A stretch of 64,000 nucleotides of DNA from Heliopora coerulea. Its lineage: Eukaryota > Cnidaria > Anthozoa > Scleralcyonacea > Helioporidae. The stretch is from NCBI GenBank assembly GCA_030142905.1, contig JASJOG010000096.1, positions 620,001 to 684,000 of the forward strand, written 5' to 3'. Position numbers and translations under genes: made by a program. Below, piece by piece: positions 49,641 through 60,606 of the stretch. Numbering within the stretch: position 1 is the first letter of the stretch; every line of letters starts with the position of its first letter. The notes beneath the pieces are model-generated. The model was not told where the DNA came from, did not search any database, and saw nothing but the letters and a program-made list of their open reading frames with translations.

Positions 49641-49978
49641 TATAGTTGTGTACGCAATATTTACCCAGAATAATCAATTCGTTGTGTGGACTTTAAACCG
49701 TGTCCTGAAAGATGGTCTTTTCTGGGTTTGAATTACGTTTCCGTACACTGTCACGTTGTTATCAGTAAAGATTCAAGATTACGACTAGTCAAACAGCTCC
49801 GTCCTGACACTTTCAGGTTTATCGACCGACGTTTCCAAAATAGAGTTCGAGTTAACGGGGTAAACTTGAACCAAGGGAGTATGAAATTAGTTCGAATTAG
49901 CGGGGAGTTCAAATTAACCGAGTTCGAGTTATGTGGTAGTAAATGATAGGGAAAATATGATCAAATCCAGAGAAAATT

Positions 49979-51046
49979 GAATAGACCGTATTGACAAAAC
50001 GGTGCATCAAAGGTAATCAGGATCACGTTCGGTCTTCCACAACAGTAAACAAACTGCGAAGATTGCTCCCGTGTGTCGAAAATCGTTCATAAATTTGCAA
50101 ATACTGCGAGATTTAAGCTGAAACTAAGGCAACATATATTATATAGATTAAATTTTACATTTAGAATGTATTTATTGTCATAGTCTCAGTTTTTAGTGAA
50201 AACTATCAGTTGTGCGTGAGCGCACAAGTGGCGGCATCTGCCGTTCTAGATAAAAACTGGCTCATTTTCCACGCTCGAATACTTATCTATTTTTTTAGGA
50301 AAATATGTAGATTTGTCATGTGATAGTATTTAATAAGGTGTTGTCCTTATTTAATGACTGAAGTTGGTCTCTTGATTGCGCTTTTTTCTAAAGGTTGTGT
50401 TGATTTTGAAGTCGGATTTGGGGCCCGCAAGTGGTTTAGTGTAGACAGAAAAAGCGTAGATTGCTAAAAATGTTTGGGAACAGTGACTAATGTCTTACGA
50501 CGACTTTCTTGAGCGAACAACTGGACAACCTCAGTTTTACGTAATGGAAAGGGTCAAGTCTACAACTGGAAATAAGAAAAATCTTGATCACCAAATGGTT
50601 TGTTCAAACCATTTTCAATATGAAAAACACAACCTTTAGAAAAAAGTGCAATCAAGAGACCAACTTCAGTCATTAAATAAGGACAACACCTTATTAAATG
50701 CTATCACATGACAAATCTACATATTTTCCTGAAAAATAGCGAAGCATTCGAGCGTGGAAAATGAGCCAGTTTTTATCTAGAACGGCAGATGCCGCCACTT
50801 GTGCGCTCACGCACAACTGATAGTTTTCACTAAAAACTGAGATTATGACAATAAATACATTCTAAATGTATACTTTAGTTTATATAATATATCTTACCTT
50901 AGTTTCAGCTTAAATCTCGCAGTATTTGCAAATTTATGAACGATTTTCGACACACGGGAGCAATCTTCACTGTTTGTTTACTGTTGTGGAAGACCGAACG
51001 TGATCCTGATTATCCTTGATGCACCGTTTTGTCGATAAGGTCTATT
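49979..51046. repeat. Long inverted repeat, ~430-bp arms, ~207-bp spacer
   Basis: The left arm 49979-50409 and right arm 50617-51046 are near-perfect reverse complements (for example ATAGACCGTATTGACAAAAC near 49,981 and its complement near 51,040; AAGGTTGTGTTGATTTT near 50,392 and its complement near 50,620). No coding content. A transcript crossing it would form a long hairpin. Confidence 0.88.
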
Positions 51047-51301
51047 TGGTTCGAGTTAGCGGAGAGTTCGAGTTAACCGAGTTTGATTTAGCGAGGTTCT
51101 TCTGTAGTTTCAACACGTAGCTTAGTCTGTGTCGCAGTTCTGACCTGATTAGGGACTTCCTGTTCCATCCTCAAATCAACTCCCAAGTTCTGAGGGACAT
51201 ATTTTACTGTGCAAGACGCCTTACGGATACCCCTGAAAAGTGGCCACCCACGATAACGCGGAGACTAGGCTCGAATACCAAATGTAATTAGATTTGTTAT
51301 A

Positions 51302-51574
51302 TACAGGGTGTATCAAAAAAACTGCCAACACTATAATTTGCATTAGTAGATACTGCAAATAACATTTCAATGCTTGTGCAACTAATTATGCTTCTGGGAT
51401 TTGAAAATACGTTTTAATTTTCTTTGTTATTAGAATAACCACACAGTACGAATTTCGACATCCCCAAGCATGAACTGTGTTTACGCACCCTTGGGATCAA
51501 TTAGTGCTAAATTATGCAACTTTCATAAATATCTGATTTCAAAATAGTTTGCGGGTTTTTTGATACACCCTGTA
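51302..51574. mobile_element. mariner-type MITE
   Basis: TACAGGGTGTATCAAAAAA at the left is mirrored by TTTTTTGATACACCCTGTA at the right, with TA at the flanks. The interior of about 230 bp has no transposase. Confidence 0.82.
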
Positions 51575-51856
51575 TACAAATGAAACCACTGAAGTGCGGA
51601 AATCCCTATATCCTGTATTACGGACACAATTGATGGATTGCAATCAATCCCCTGGGATTCAAAAGACAATAGTACGACGGCCATGTAGGTGCCCCGTTGG
51701 AAAGAAGTTAATGGGATTCTTTTGTGAAAATTTCACCAACATGGCCGCCATGATGTCAGTTGCAAGCCACCTATTGCATATTTAACATTGTAATATAGCA
51801 ATAATATTGCAATAACATTGTAATAATTGCTGTATTTTTTTAATCAAAACAACAAT

Positions 51857-52092
51857 TTTGATCGAAGACTTTATTTGCGACGTGTTTCGAAATGTGCTTA
51901 TTCCATCATCAGGCAGTTTAAAGTAGGTTCGTTTTACAATAACAGTTGGATTTAATTCAAAATACATTACGCTGTGGCTGATTCAAACCTATTTAGCGGC
52001 ATCAAATTAAGTCCAACTGTCATTATACTATTATACTTTAAATTTACGAATTCCGAAATATGTCGCAAATAAAGTTTTCGATTAAAAGTGTT
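51857..52092 (-). repeat. Penelope-tail inverted repeat with hammerhead-like core
   Basis: ATCGAAGACTTTATTTGCGA at 51861 is mirrored near 52,085 (GTCGCAAATAAAGTTTTCGAT). On the minus strand CTGATGA (51906-51912), a GGAAT/ATTTC stem and GAAAC (51884-51888) are followed by ACGTC, the conserved-core order of a hammerhead with a GTC nearby. Confidence 0.6.
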
Positions 52093-52301
52093 GTGTTCAT
52101 TATCAAAACATTCAACATTATGATTAACATCTTAATGCGGACAACACAAAAATGTGATAACGTAATTATAGTCAAATAAATAGAAATTTTGGCTGTTCTT
52201 GTCCTTCCTTGAACGTTACATTGCGAAAGCCACCTCCATTTGCCTCGATTTGCTTCTTCAGCGTTGGAGCTAAGCCTCCAATCGACACTATCTTTGACCG
52301 G

Positions 52302-52983
52302 TGAACTCAATTTCCATATCTAGAATGCTAACTCCCAGTCATTTGCACAGGCAAAAAGTTAAGCCAAGATGGCTGCTCGAGGAGGCCAATTTTAGACGTC
52401 AATTTCTTTTTTTTAAGCGGACTTGTACGTCAGTTCCAGTCCCTTACACGACTTCAGTTATTAGTTTTTGTTTGGTTCGGCTTCAAAAGCATTCCTAACC
52501 ATCAGAAAAGTGTTCAAGACGAAATATTACTGGATCAATTTACATAATTGAGTATTCAAATAGATTTGAAAATGCCATGTGACCCGAGGAGTGTATTAAG
52601 TTGTCTAGACATGGTAAACTAACGGTAGAAAGTGGACGAGCACTTGGTACTTTGATAAAGTAATTTATCGAGACTGTTTTAACAAGTTTCTCGTTAGCTT
52701 GGTAGTGTATTTTCGTGAGAAGTATAATCTGTCTCTCGGTTTGATTTTGTCGAAATATATTTGAAGTTCTTAAACTCATTTCTATGTTTTGAAGAAATAT
52801 TTTGTGTGTATTTTCAAACAAAAACCACTCATGAAAGGTAAAAAGTCGCGTGGAAGACTTAAACTGACGTACAAACCCGCGTAGGGGACTGAAACTGACG
52901 TCCAATATTGGCCTCCATGGGCGGCCATCTTGTCTTCACTTTTCATTGCCCAGTTAGCATTCCAGATATGGAAATTGAGTTCA
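52302..52983. repeat. Foldback element with ~100-bp terminal inverted repeats
   Basis: TGAACTCAATTTCCATATCT at 52302 matches the complement of the sequence ending at 52983. Pairing continues through TTAGCAT/ATGCTAA, CAAGATGGC/GCCATCTTG and TGACGTC blocks. No clear target duplication seen. Confidence 0.7.
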
Positions 52984-53407
52984 TTGTCTGTGATGCATTG
53001 CTCAGGTTGAAAGATTAATGACGTAATTTTCGAACAGTATTTTCAACGGTGAAACCACGTCGTTGTCAAGTGACGTAAATTATCCTTGGTGTCAGCCTTT
53101 CAGATGGTTAGGCATACATAGTTTAAAAAGACAATTATACTTGTAATAATGGAGCTTATAGAATACATGTAGTTCTCCTTGGTTTTTAGTGTTTGGACCA
53201 AGCGTTTGCTCAAGTGTCAAGATTGTACTCCTCATGGAGTCGAGGTTGTGACACCTGCTACCAATCTACCACAATTCTTCCTGTATCTTATTTTTATTGC
53301 CTGCCATGCGTTGAGACTAGTAACTATTTTTGAACTGGCATTACAGGTTGTCTTACTGACTAGCAAGAACTGTCCTTATCTCTTTCTCTTTCACTCTTGA
53401 TTTTTAG

Positions 53408-53551
53408 CAGCCACCCAGTGTAACTTACGTCAATTTGGACCCGGTTGATCTACAACCGGACAGTTCCAAGATGAGAGATCGATCTCGCGAAGAAACTAAC
53501 TACGCAGACATTGACCTTGGAAAACTCCAGCGACCTGGTATAAAACTTTAA
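53408..53551 (+). CDS. Gene 2: terminal exon with ITIM- and ITSM-like motifs
   Basis: The acceptor TTTTTAG precedes 53408; the exon enters in phase 0 as the previous exon requires, and ends at TAA 53549-53551 (47 codons). It begins QPPSVTYVNLDPVDLQP and ends ETNYADIDLGKLQ plus RPGIKL. V-T-Y-V-N-L fits the ITIM consensus [IVLS]-x-Y-x-x-[ILV], and T-N-Y-A-D-I fits the ITSM consensus T-x-Y-x-x-[VI]. In vertebrate receptors this pair recruits SH2 phosphatases or SAP-type adaptors; function here is inferred from the motifs alone. The spacing (25 residues) is too wide for an ITAM. Confidence 0.78.
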   Translation, partial: QPPSVTYVNLDPVDLQPDSSKMRDRSREETNYADIDLGKLQRPGIKL

Positions 53552-53728
53552 AAAAACTCAGAGTATTTAGCTGTCACGGAACGGTAAGCGATGGCCACGC
53601 CACGTAATGTGATCGGATAAAACACCTTTTTGGCACGAAAAATGTCACGCTTTTTCCCTTTAATTAACTGGAATAAATTTTCCCACAGCTGACATACTAT
53701 TACAATATAGATTCAAGTGTTTGACCAC

Positions 53729-53815
53729 GGTATCAAAACATGAGAAAGCAAATGAGTCTCGAGGGGTGCAGCCCCGAGAAATTCATTTGCCTTCTCGTGT
53801 TTTGATATGCCGAAC
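53729..53815. repeat. Strong hairpin in the predicted 3' UTR
   Basis: CGGTATCAAAACATGAGAAA pairs with TTCTCGTGTTTTGATATGCCG, and TCTCGAGGGG pairs with CCCCGAG across a four-base TGCA-type loop. Arms of about 38 bp with few mismatches. Confidence 0.75.
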
Positions 53816-54193
53816 GAGTTGTTGAAAGGGCTTCTCCAACGAATGATCAATTAGTATGGTTTCAAGGATTTTTTGAACGTTGGGCGTGGGCCTTTGTTTC
53901 AAGTTACCAAACACTCGTATTTGATCTGGTATGATCTGATGTTTGACCGATGTATCGAACCTCAAACACGCGACGCAGAACAGAGCCCTGATTCGATAAA
54001 AATCTCATGAATTATGAATAAGTTTGAGAAAGTACTACGTTCAATGACGTGAACGAAGTGTATAATCGTTCTGATATTATGAACTACATTTGTAAACTCG
54101 AGTACGTCATTCGAATTTACGGCGTTGTGAGAAAACCAAGTGCTGGAGCGTTCAATAAGACAACTAGTACAAACTTTGGAGGCTATGATCCTT

Positions 54194-54199
54194 AATAAA
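54194..54199 (+). terminator. Candidate polyadenylation signal of gene 2
   Basis: AATAAA in CCTTAATAAAGTCAG, about 640 nt after the stop, followed by GT-rich sequence (GTCAGTGTGTTATTTT). Confidence 0.45.
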
Positions 54200-55134
54200 G
54201 TCAGTGTGTTATTTTATGCAAATTTTCTGCATATTGTACAAAGTAAAAGGTACAGTAAAATGACGTAGAACAGTTATGACAAATGGTTAAACGTTAATGA
54301 CCAGTTTGAAAGTAGGAAGACACAAACGAAGAATACCAGTATGTCGCTTATAACGACGCAGAGTACTTTTATATGCTGTAAGTGCTCGTCCGCTGCTCAA
54401 GGAGTAGCATCCAGAATTTAAACTTAACGAAGCACTTTTTCTCGAAACATCAACCCTTCTAATCCGTTTTCATTTTGGCCGGCCACCACCCCTGAACTCT
54501 TGTGTTTTGTTCTTCAATTCGGTCTTTCCTAAGTACAAATTAACCTTGCTATTTACTGATTCATCTCCAAGGTTCCAACAGCTACTAGGCGACTAGGTAG
54601 CTTTTAAATTTAGTTAATTTTTTGTAAAGCGGGCCCTCGATTTTAAAACTCGTAAAAGATTTCTATTTTTGTGATTGTGTATGATAATTTAAGTTCACCT
54701 GTTGTAAATAATTCTTATCACTGTGAAGATTTTACATGATCAATGAAAAAATATGTCAGCAATTGAAATTTCATTGTGTCTCTAACCTGAGTCTTATCTG
54801 AACTGTGTTGATGATGGTCATTAACAAAATTGTTTTATGGGCTATAATAGATATCATCAAAAGTAACTCAGTTTCACTACCCATATCACAGGTATTTGAC
54901 TTAATGCACCTCAGATTCTTGAAGGCAGAATTGTTGAGAAAAATGTCTTTGAAAGTCTATCCTGTATATTGATGAAATGGAACTGGAAAAAAAATTAATG
55001 ATGTTTAAAATGCTCACCCTGAAGTAAATGATTTGATTCTTCTTGTAAAGGACTATAACAAAAGGCAATGTGCAACAAATTATTGGAGTATACATACAAT
55101 CCAGTTATAGCTTATATCTCCTTTCATAATAAAC

Positions 55135-56072
55135 CTATTAATTAGTGATTGACCGATCATGCCACAATCGGAAATTACCGATCACCGATTGTTCCAAGTC
55201 ATAATCGGTCAGATTCTGATTCCGATTATCAAAACTAGTCCGATGACGTCATTCATTCTGCACGCAAACCTGGCGTAAACAACTTTAAATGGCGTCCTTG
55301 ACCAAAAGCTTGTAAGAAAACACAATTCCTTCACATGGTAAAATAATTTTTAACCCACTGCTAAGTTAGTAGCTTTGCATAAGAGACTTGCTCATGCTTC
55401 AACTTGTTAATAGGAGAAATAGCAAAATACTTTTAACAGGTTTTTGTGGGTTTTTTTAAAAGTAATTTTCCGGCCAGACTCGCTGATGCCTTGTCATCTG
55501 GCGCGACACTAGCAATCAATAACAACAGCACAGCTTGAGCATTCAGTGTTCCAGTGCTAGCCGACATGCAACTTGCAGACATTTTGAAAAGACTTGGATA
55601 AAACAAACAACAAATCTTTATTTCCGGTTGTGTTGAGCAGTGAAGGAAATATTTCCTACTTACACCATAGTAATGTCTTAAATACCAATTTGTATTTATT
55701 TAAAAGAAAACCATTCATCTAGAAATCTGTCGAAGAATTTTCAGCAGACATCTGAAGGTTGCTCAAGCCGAACTGACGATCAACATCCGATTATTTTTGT
55801 AATTTTATCTACTTCACATTGCATTATAAGATTGTGTAAGTGACTGACTGGTGATAGACAAATACGCGCGTGCATCTCGCTGCTGACCGTAGAAGAAACT
55901 GATGAAAACGATGCCAATTTAGCAACTTTTGAAGAGTTGTTTCATTTCCATATTAATCGGTTATAATCGGGAAATAAAGGAACTTTAACCGATTCCGATT
56001 GTCTACCGATAACACAATAATCGGTCCGATTCTGATTCCGATTCCGATGATCGGTCAATCACTACTATTAAT
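55135..56072. mobile_element. hAT-type MITE with perfect 8-bp TSD
   Basis: CTATTAAT at 55135-55142 and 56065-56072 flank an element starting TAGTGATTGACCGATCAT and ending with its exact complement. Subterminal AATCGG/CCGATT repeats fill both ends. Eight-bp duplications and a TAG...CTA terminus identify the hAT superfamily; no transposase is inside. Confidence 0.9.
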
Positions 56073-56421
56073 GCTAATTAATAGAAGTTTTGCACCCTAA
56101 TTCAGATTACAGATACTGTAATTTACTTTCATTAATTTCCATGCAAGCTCCTTTTGCCATCTTTCAAACCATTTCTTCATACCTACCCATTTAGTATCTC
56201 CTTCCCCTTCTTCATCCTAATGTTTCCCCCAGTAGGTTAGCAAGCAGGTTACATCATTTTTTATCATATTGTTATTACAGTATCTACTTGCAATGGCATC
56301 TGATGTGAAACATGAACACTTATATGCAGCATCTAAAGAACTTCCCCTCTAAAGTCATTATGATTTCTTTTTTCTTGATTTTTACTTTGTAATTTTTTTT
56401 CCATATCATGAATTTGTATAG

Positions 56422-56472
56422 GTCTGGGATTTAGGAGAACATGGGGAATGGAAATACACTGCAAGTTGGAAG
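56422..56472 (+). CDS. SEH1L: SEH1 nucleoporin/GATOR2 WD40 exon (VWD...)
   Basis: The acceptor TTGTATAG and donor GTAGCT bound 51 nt in phase 0, reading VWDLGEHGEWKYTASWK. This corresponds to the end of WD repeat 1 and the linker of SEH1, a seven-bladed-propeller subunit of the Nup107-160 pore complex and of GATOR2. The ~37 preceding residues of the family (the N-terminal strand and first WD repeat) were not found upstream between 54,200 and 56,400. Confidence 0.75.
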
Positions 56473-57225
56473 GTAGCTGTCCATTTTAACAGCAGCTGTT
56501 TAGATTGTACAAATATTATGTATTTTGTTACAATATTTCTGTCAGTAGAAATAAAAATCAGCTGGTAAGCACAATTAATCAGGCTTGTCAAAGTAGCTTT
56601 TTTTTCCTAAGCAAATTCTAACAATCTTTTGTCATCTGTTAAACTTTAGGTGTGATCTGTGGGAGGTTTTTTGGCAAACATGCTTCTGTAGGATCTAAAC
56701 CTGATATTGCCTTAGTGTAAATATTTTCACACATAAAGCTAAAAAGATGTCAAATGTTACCCTAAAACAAAGTGGTTTGGCTATCAGAAATGTTTGTACA
56801 TTATTAAACCCTCACTCTCAATCTGTATCTGAAAAAAAATGGCCAAGGACAATGGTATACAACACTGGTAATTTTACAGTAGGTGGAACATAAAATTCTT
56901 ATCAGTGGCAAAATGCTTATACATGCATTTTGTTTCTAGTTGAAGGAGATTTACCTGTTAAGGGACAAAGTTGGACCTTTAATTTTTTATCTAGCTAATA
57001 TTCCAGACAAATCTATGCAGCATTAGGGTATGTGTACCATGATGGGTTTATGTGGCAAAGGAAGTTCGAGACAAGTTATTTTACTTGCCTGCTTCTATTA
57101 CCATGGCTGATCTAAGTTGGGAAGATCTGGCCTGGCACCAGCATGGCTATGCCTTCCTTAAAATTTAAGTTGGATTGCAGTCGTTAATTTTGTTGTTTTT
57201 GGTGTCCTAATTTTTATTGTTTCAG

Positions 57226-57331
57226 AGTCATTATGGATCTGCGGGGCAAGTCACTTGGGCACACCCAGAGTTTGGCCAAGTCCTGGCTACCTGTTCCCTT
57301 GATAACACTGCAGCCACATGGGAGGAACAAA
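57226..57331 (+). CDS. SEH1L: SEH1 exon, WD repeat 2
   Basis: The acceptor GTTTCAG and donor GTAAGA bound 106 nt starting in phase 0 and ending in phase 1. It reads [20 protein letters not shown] and [15 protein letters not shown], nearly the SEH1 consensus ([16 protein letters not shown]). It follows the 56,422 exon in frame. Confidence 0.88.
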
Positions 57332-57580
57332 GTAAGAAACCTAATGATTATTTATCAACAAAAGAATATAAAGATATTTTATGGGCAAATAAAGCACTGT
57401 GGTTAAACAAAAACTGCAAATACAAATTTGAGAATTTTTCAGAACAGTTAGACTAGCACATTGTGGTAATTTATTGGACCACTATAAACACAGTTTGATT
57501 AGCAGGTATGATTTTTGGGGCTGCTTTGTGCAAATGTAGGTTGTGCTACTTTGTTTCATGCAGCAAAAGGGACTGGTTCT

Positions 57581-57675
57581 CTAACCTTTTTGGGTCCATA
57601 CCTGACTTTTTAATTGTACTCTGGCTAATGCTAGATCATTTTACTCACTAAGGGGAGACATCTAGGATGAGAAAG
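57581..57675 (+). repeat. Copy of the ~95-bp dispersed repeat
   Basis: GGGTCCATACCTGACTTTTT, TACTCTGGCTAATGC and GGGGAGACATCTAGGA match the 10,335 dimer. It sits where a missing SEH1 exon would be expected. Confidence 0.6.
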
Positions 57676-58561
57676 TCTCTGAATATAATGTTAATCCATG
57701 AAGGGGCAAGGATCCATTTTAGAATCTTATTATAGCTTACACCAGATGGTTTTATTCAAAAGAGAGGGCTAGCTGACCCTTGCAATTTTATCTTGTGATA
57801 TTTTATTTTGTAAATTTTATCTTGTTTACTTCCAATTTCATCAAGTAAGAAGTAAGTGTGAAGTTGTGCCTCAGATCATGTGAACTTGTCAAATCAAAGG
57901 AAGTATGTCTTTCCACCATCAGTACCATTGCCCTGTTGCACCTGGTATGCCTCAAATCCTCACGCATATTCCTATAACAAATTCATCAGCTTTTTTGAGA
58001 ACAGTAACATTTGTGGTTGTCATAAGCAGGGGGTAGGGAGGCTTGGTCCCCACAATTATTGGTTAAATGCCCAGAGTATGTGTGGGCCCCCAACTTTACG
58101 TTTCTTTTTGGCAAATGGACTGGTAATCACCTTTTCCGAACCCAGGTGTAACCATCTTCAAAGATCCATTGTGGGCCCAGATGCTGGTACAGTACGTTGT
58201 AAGCCCCGAAATTGCAATGGACTGGTCCGCAGGGGAACTGAAACTTAATTACTGGCGATCACAATTTCAAAATTGGTTGCCGGCGGTGACGTAGCTCTGC
58301 GTATACGAACATCTTTAAAATGCCTTTAAGATTTACAGCTTTTACATGGCGAATCTACCACTAAGCGAAACAGGGAAGTCTTGAGTTTGTCGAAATAGTT
58401 TATGTACATAAACAGCGACATGGACAGATGACGAGTAAATGTAAACAGGGGATCCAAGTGGGATGTTGTGACACAGTATGATATGCGATGTTATGTTATA
58501 TTGTGATGCCTAATGTTGATGTAAATTATAATTCAGTTCATAATATAATGCTGTATTTCAG
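57676..58561. other. SEH1 intron; expected exon not found
   Basis: The family needs an exon of roughly 35-40 residues (ending in the F-A-P-K-H-x-G-L-x-L motif) between the exons at 57,226 and 58,562. I found no such frame. The 122-codon ORF at 57880-58248 is Cys-rich but unrelated. Confidence 0.5.
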
Positions 58562-58639
58562 GCAACTTGTTCGAAAGATGGCATTGTGAGAGTATACGAG
58601 GCTGTAAATATTACCAATCTGAGTCACTGGACGCTTATG
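58562..58639 (+). CDS. SEH1L: SEH1 exon, WD repeat 3
   Basis: The acceptor GTATTTCAG and donor GTAAGT bound 78 nt in phase 0: ATCSKDGIVRVYEAVNITNL then SHWTLM. This is the A-T-C-S-x-D-G-I-V-R-x-Y-E-A block specific to SEH1. The start phase (0) does not match the end phase (1) of the exon at 57,226, which supports a missing exon between them. Confidence 0.88.
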
Positions 58640-58689
58640 GTAAGTACTCAAGATTAGGGTTAGATTTCTAACCATTGGATATCATCAGA

Positions 58690-59135
58690 TTTTATTTTAA
58701 TTTAGAAAATATAGTATAGTATACAAGAATTTTATTAAGTAAATTATATCGCAGCCCAAAGCTGAATTGCGTAATTACAAACTTAAAGTATAAATATTAT
58801 AAACAAGGAAAATGTATGTACACTATTAAATATAAAATACAAATAACACCATTATCGACAAAATTTGTATTAATACAGGTCGATATACAGAAACTATTTG
58901 TAAAACGATTAGTTTCCCATTTCCGAATTTACAAACTTACGTGGATGTCTCATATTATGTTGCATATAGTTTTTATCTGGAAGTAAGTTGTAAAGTCGGT
59001 GGTTCTTATCTTTAGTGATACTATTGAAAAGCTTTATACAAATTTGTTCAGGATGATTAAAAAGAGATGTAATGTTTAAGAAACGTAACGATTCATCATT
59101 TAAATTTGAACATATGATTGACAACGCTCTCTAAT
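58690..59135 (-). mobile_element. Truncated LINE 3' end in SEH1 intron
   Basis: The minus-strand frame 59124-58909 reads IKLFNSITKDKNHRLYNLLP and NMRHPRKF, the C-terminal block of a different CR1/L2-type LINE from that at 38 kb. AT-rich 3' UTR follows to about 58,690. Confidence 0.6.
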
Positions 59136-59682
59136 CAAGCATAGCTCTAACCCAGGCGACATAAAAATGCAGTAACTCTTGTGGTGGAACGTGCGATCTC
59201 TTATTTTACACTAAACTATCAGAAAATCTTAAGTTGTTTTATGTTGCTTTGATGCTGATAAAAACATCTCTGTACATTAATTGTGAAAAGGCTTCTGAAG
59301 ACGTTTGGAGTTGCTTCACCAGACTTTATGTCTGTATGTCTACAGAGTTTTGTCGAGTGGTTACGAGATCGATCTAAAGCAGTGAATTTAAATCTTGAGA
59401 ATGCATGAACACCGTTTGAACTGTTAGGGTTTCAGTGCTGTCTGTCAACGTTGTCTTTTCAGCACGTCTCTTCCTCATTGCGACCTATGCAGTTTTTTAG
59501 CTTTAACAAAATTAAAAAAAAACCAGCTTACTTGGCAACCTCGTCCCCGGGACTTTTTCCTTTTTGCGATTGAAGGGCAGCCCTGACTACGGGTGGTCAC
59601 CCGACTCCCAGAAATTTTGGGTGTTTTCATAGAGCTCAGAAGTTTGTATAAATGATGCTGATCTTGTTTTTGCATTTACCAG

Positions 59683-59735
59683 CAAGAAATAATGTCTAAA
59701 CTGAGTTGCAGTTGTATATCGTGGAATCCTTCAAG
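59683..59735 (+). CDS. SEH1L: SEH1 exon (KLSCSCISWNPS)
   Basis: The acceptor TTTACCAG and donor GTAAGT bound 53 nt, phase 0 to 2: QEIMSKLSCSCISWNPS plus the start of Arg. K-L-S-C-S-C-I-S-W-N-P-S is a hallmark of SEH1. In frame with the 58,562 exon and the 62,576 exon. Confidence 0.9.
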
Positions 59736-60606
59736 GTAAGTTAATTCCAGTTAGATAAAGTAATATGGTCTAAGTGTGACGAAGTTGTAGTGGAGGTCAT
59801 GCTGTAATACTAGAAGCTAATTCCATTGTAAGAGCTTTGATGGATGAGTATTCTGTAAAACTACGATAAAAATAATTATCGGAAAATCTTAAAAATTCTT
59901 AGCTCAAAATGGCTTAAAACTTAGAAGTTCGTCCGTCCAATATTTCGCCTTCCATAGATGTCTTTCACTCGTGCTCATTCGAGAGTGTGTGGTTCTGCAT
60001 TTTCACGCTTTTATCTCTTCTAAGACAGTACAACCTTTTCTGGCTTGTTTTTAATAAATTCAGCAATACTGGTTTCAACGGTAATGTTTCCTAACTACAT
60101 TGCCCATACAGCTTTATAGAGTACAACTAAACAGGGTTTCAATATTTCAATATGCTGACGAACATGTTTTTGAAGGACCGAAGGTAGACTTTGCCATGCA
60201 TGATAGAATCGATTTGTGATTTATACGTGCGTTTGACATTGTGAACATTAAATAGTCGCCGGTGAAGGATTACGAGTAACAAGAACCTGTAATCTTGAGA
60301 TTTTTATGAGGACTACAAATAGACGTTTTGAATGTTGTACATAAATATTACTCACTTGTAGGGATGAGGATATCTTGAAAATTTTGGTAAGTGATTGTAG
60401 CGAATCAACTGTGGCAATTGAACCTCACATTCAAAAATGATACACTTAGAAATAAAGAAACAAGCTTTGGTTTTACTTAATCTGAAGGTGACCATAAATT
60501 CTATGTAATGCACATAGTCAGAATAGATATTTTAGGCTTGGTTGCAATCGGAGACACGCGAAGAAACCCGTACCGTTAATGTAGCCGAAAAGGAAGTTCG
60601 GAAATA

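Larger units (their letters stand above)
48817..51104. mobile_element. pogo-like MITE with nested LINE piece and giant inverted repeat
   Basis: Starts CAGTAGGACGCCGCTAACTC and ends with the complement of CAGAAGAACCTCGCTAAATC, flanked by TA (48815-48816, 51105-51106). 'TTCGAGTTAGCGG'-type repeats recur near 48,870, 49,850-49,930 and 51,050. It contains a truncated LINE and a 1-kb inverted repeat, so it is a stack of insertions. No transposase frame. Confidence 0.7.
53552..54215 (+). other. Gene 2: predicted 3' UTR
   Basis: Follows the TAA; the first good AATAAA is at 54194-54199. It contains a strong hairpin at 53729-53815. Confidence 0.45.

Noticed and set aside
46141..53551. Classical ITAM in the gene 2 tail
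   Set aside because: The Y-x-x-[ILV] motifs are about 25 or more residues apart, outside the 6-12 residue ITAM spacing.
57880..58248. 122-codon Cys-rich ORF
   Set aside because: No recognisable motif, no conserved splice signals, and it lies in an SEH1 intron where a quite different exon is expected.
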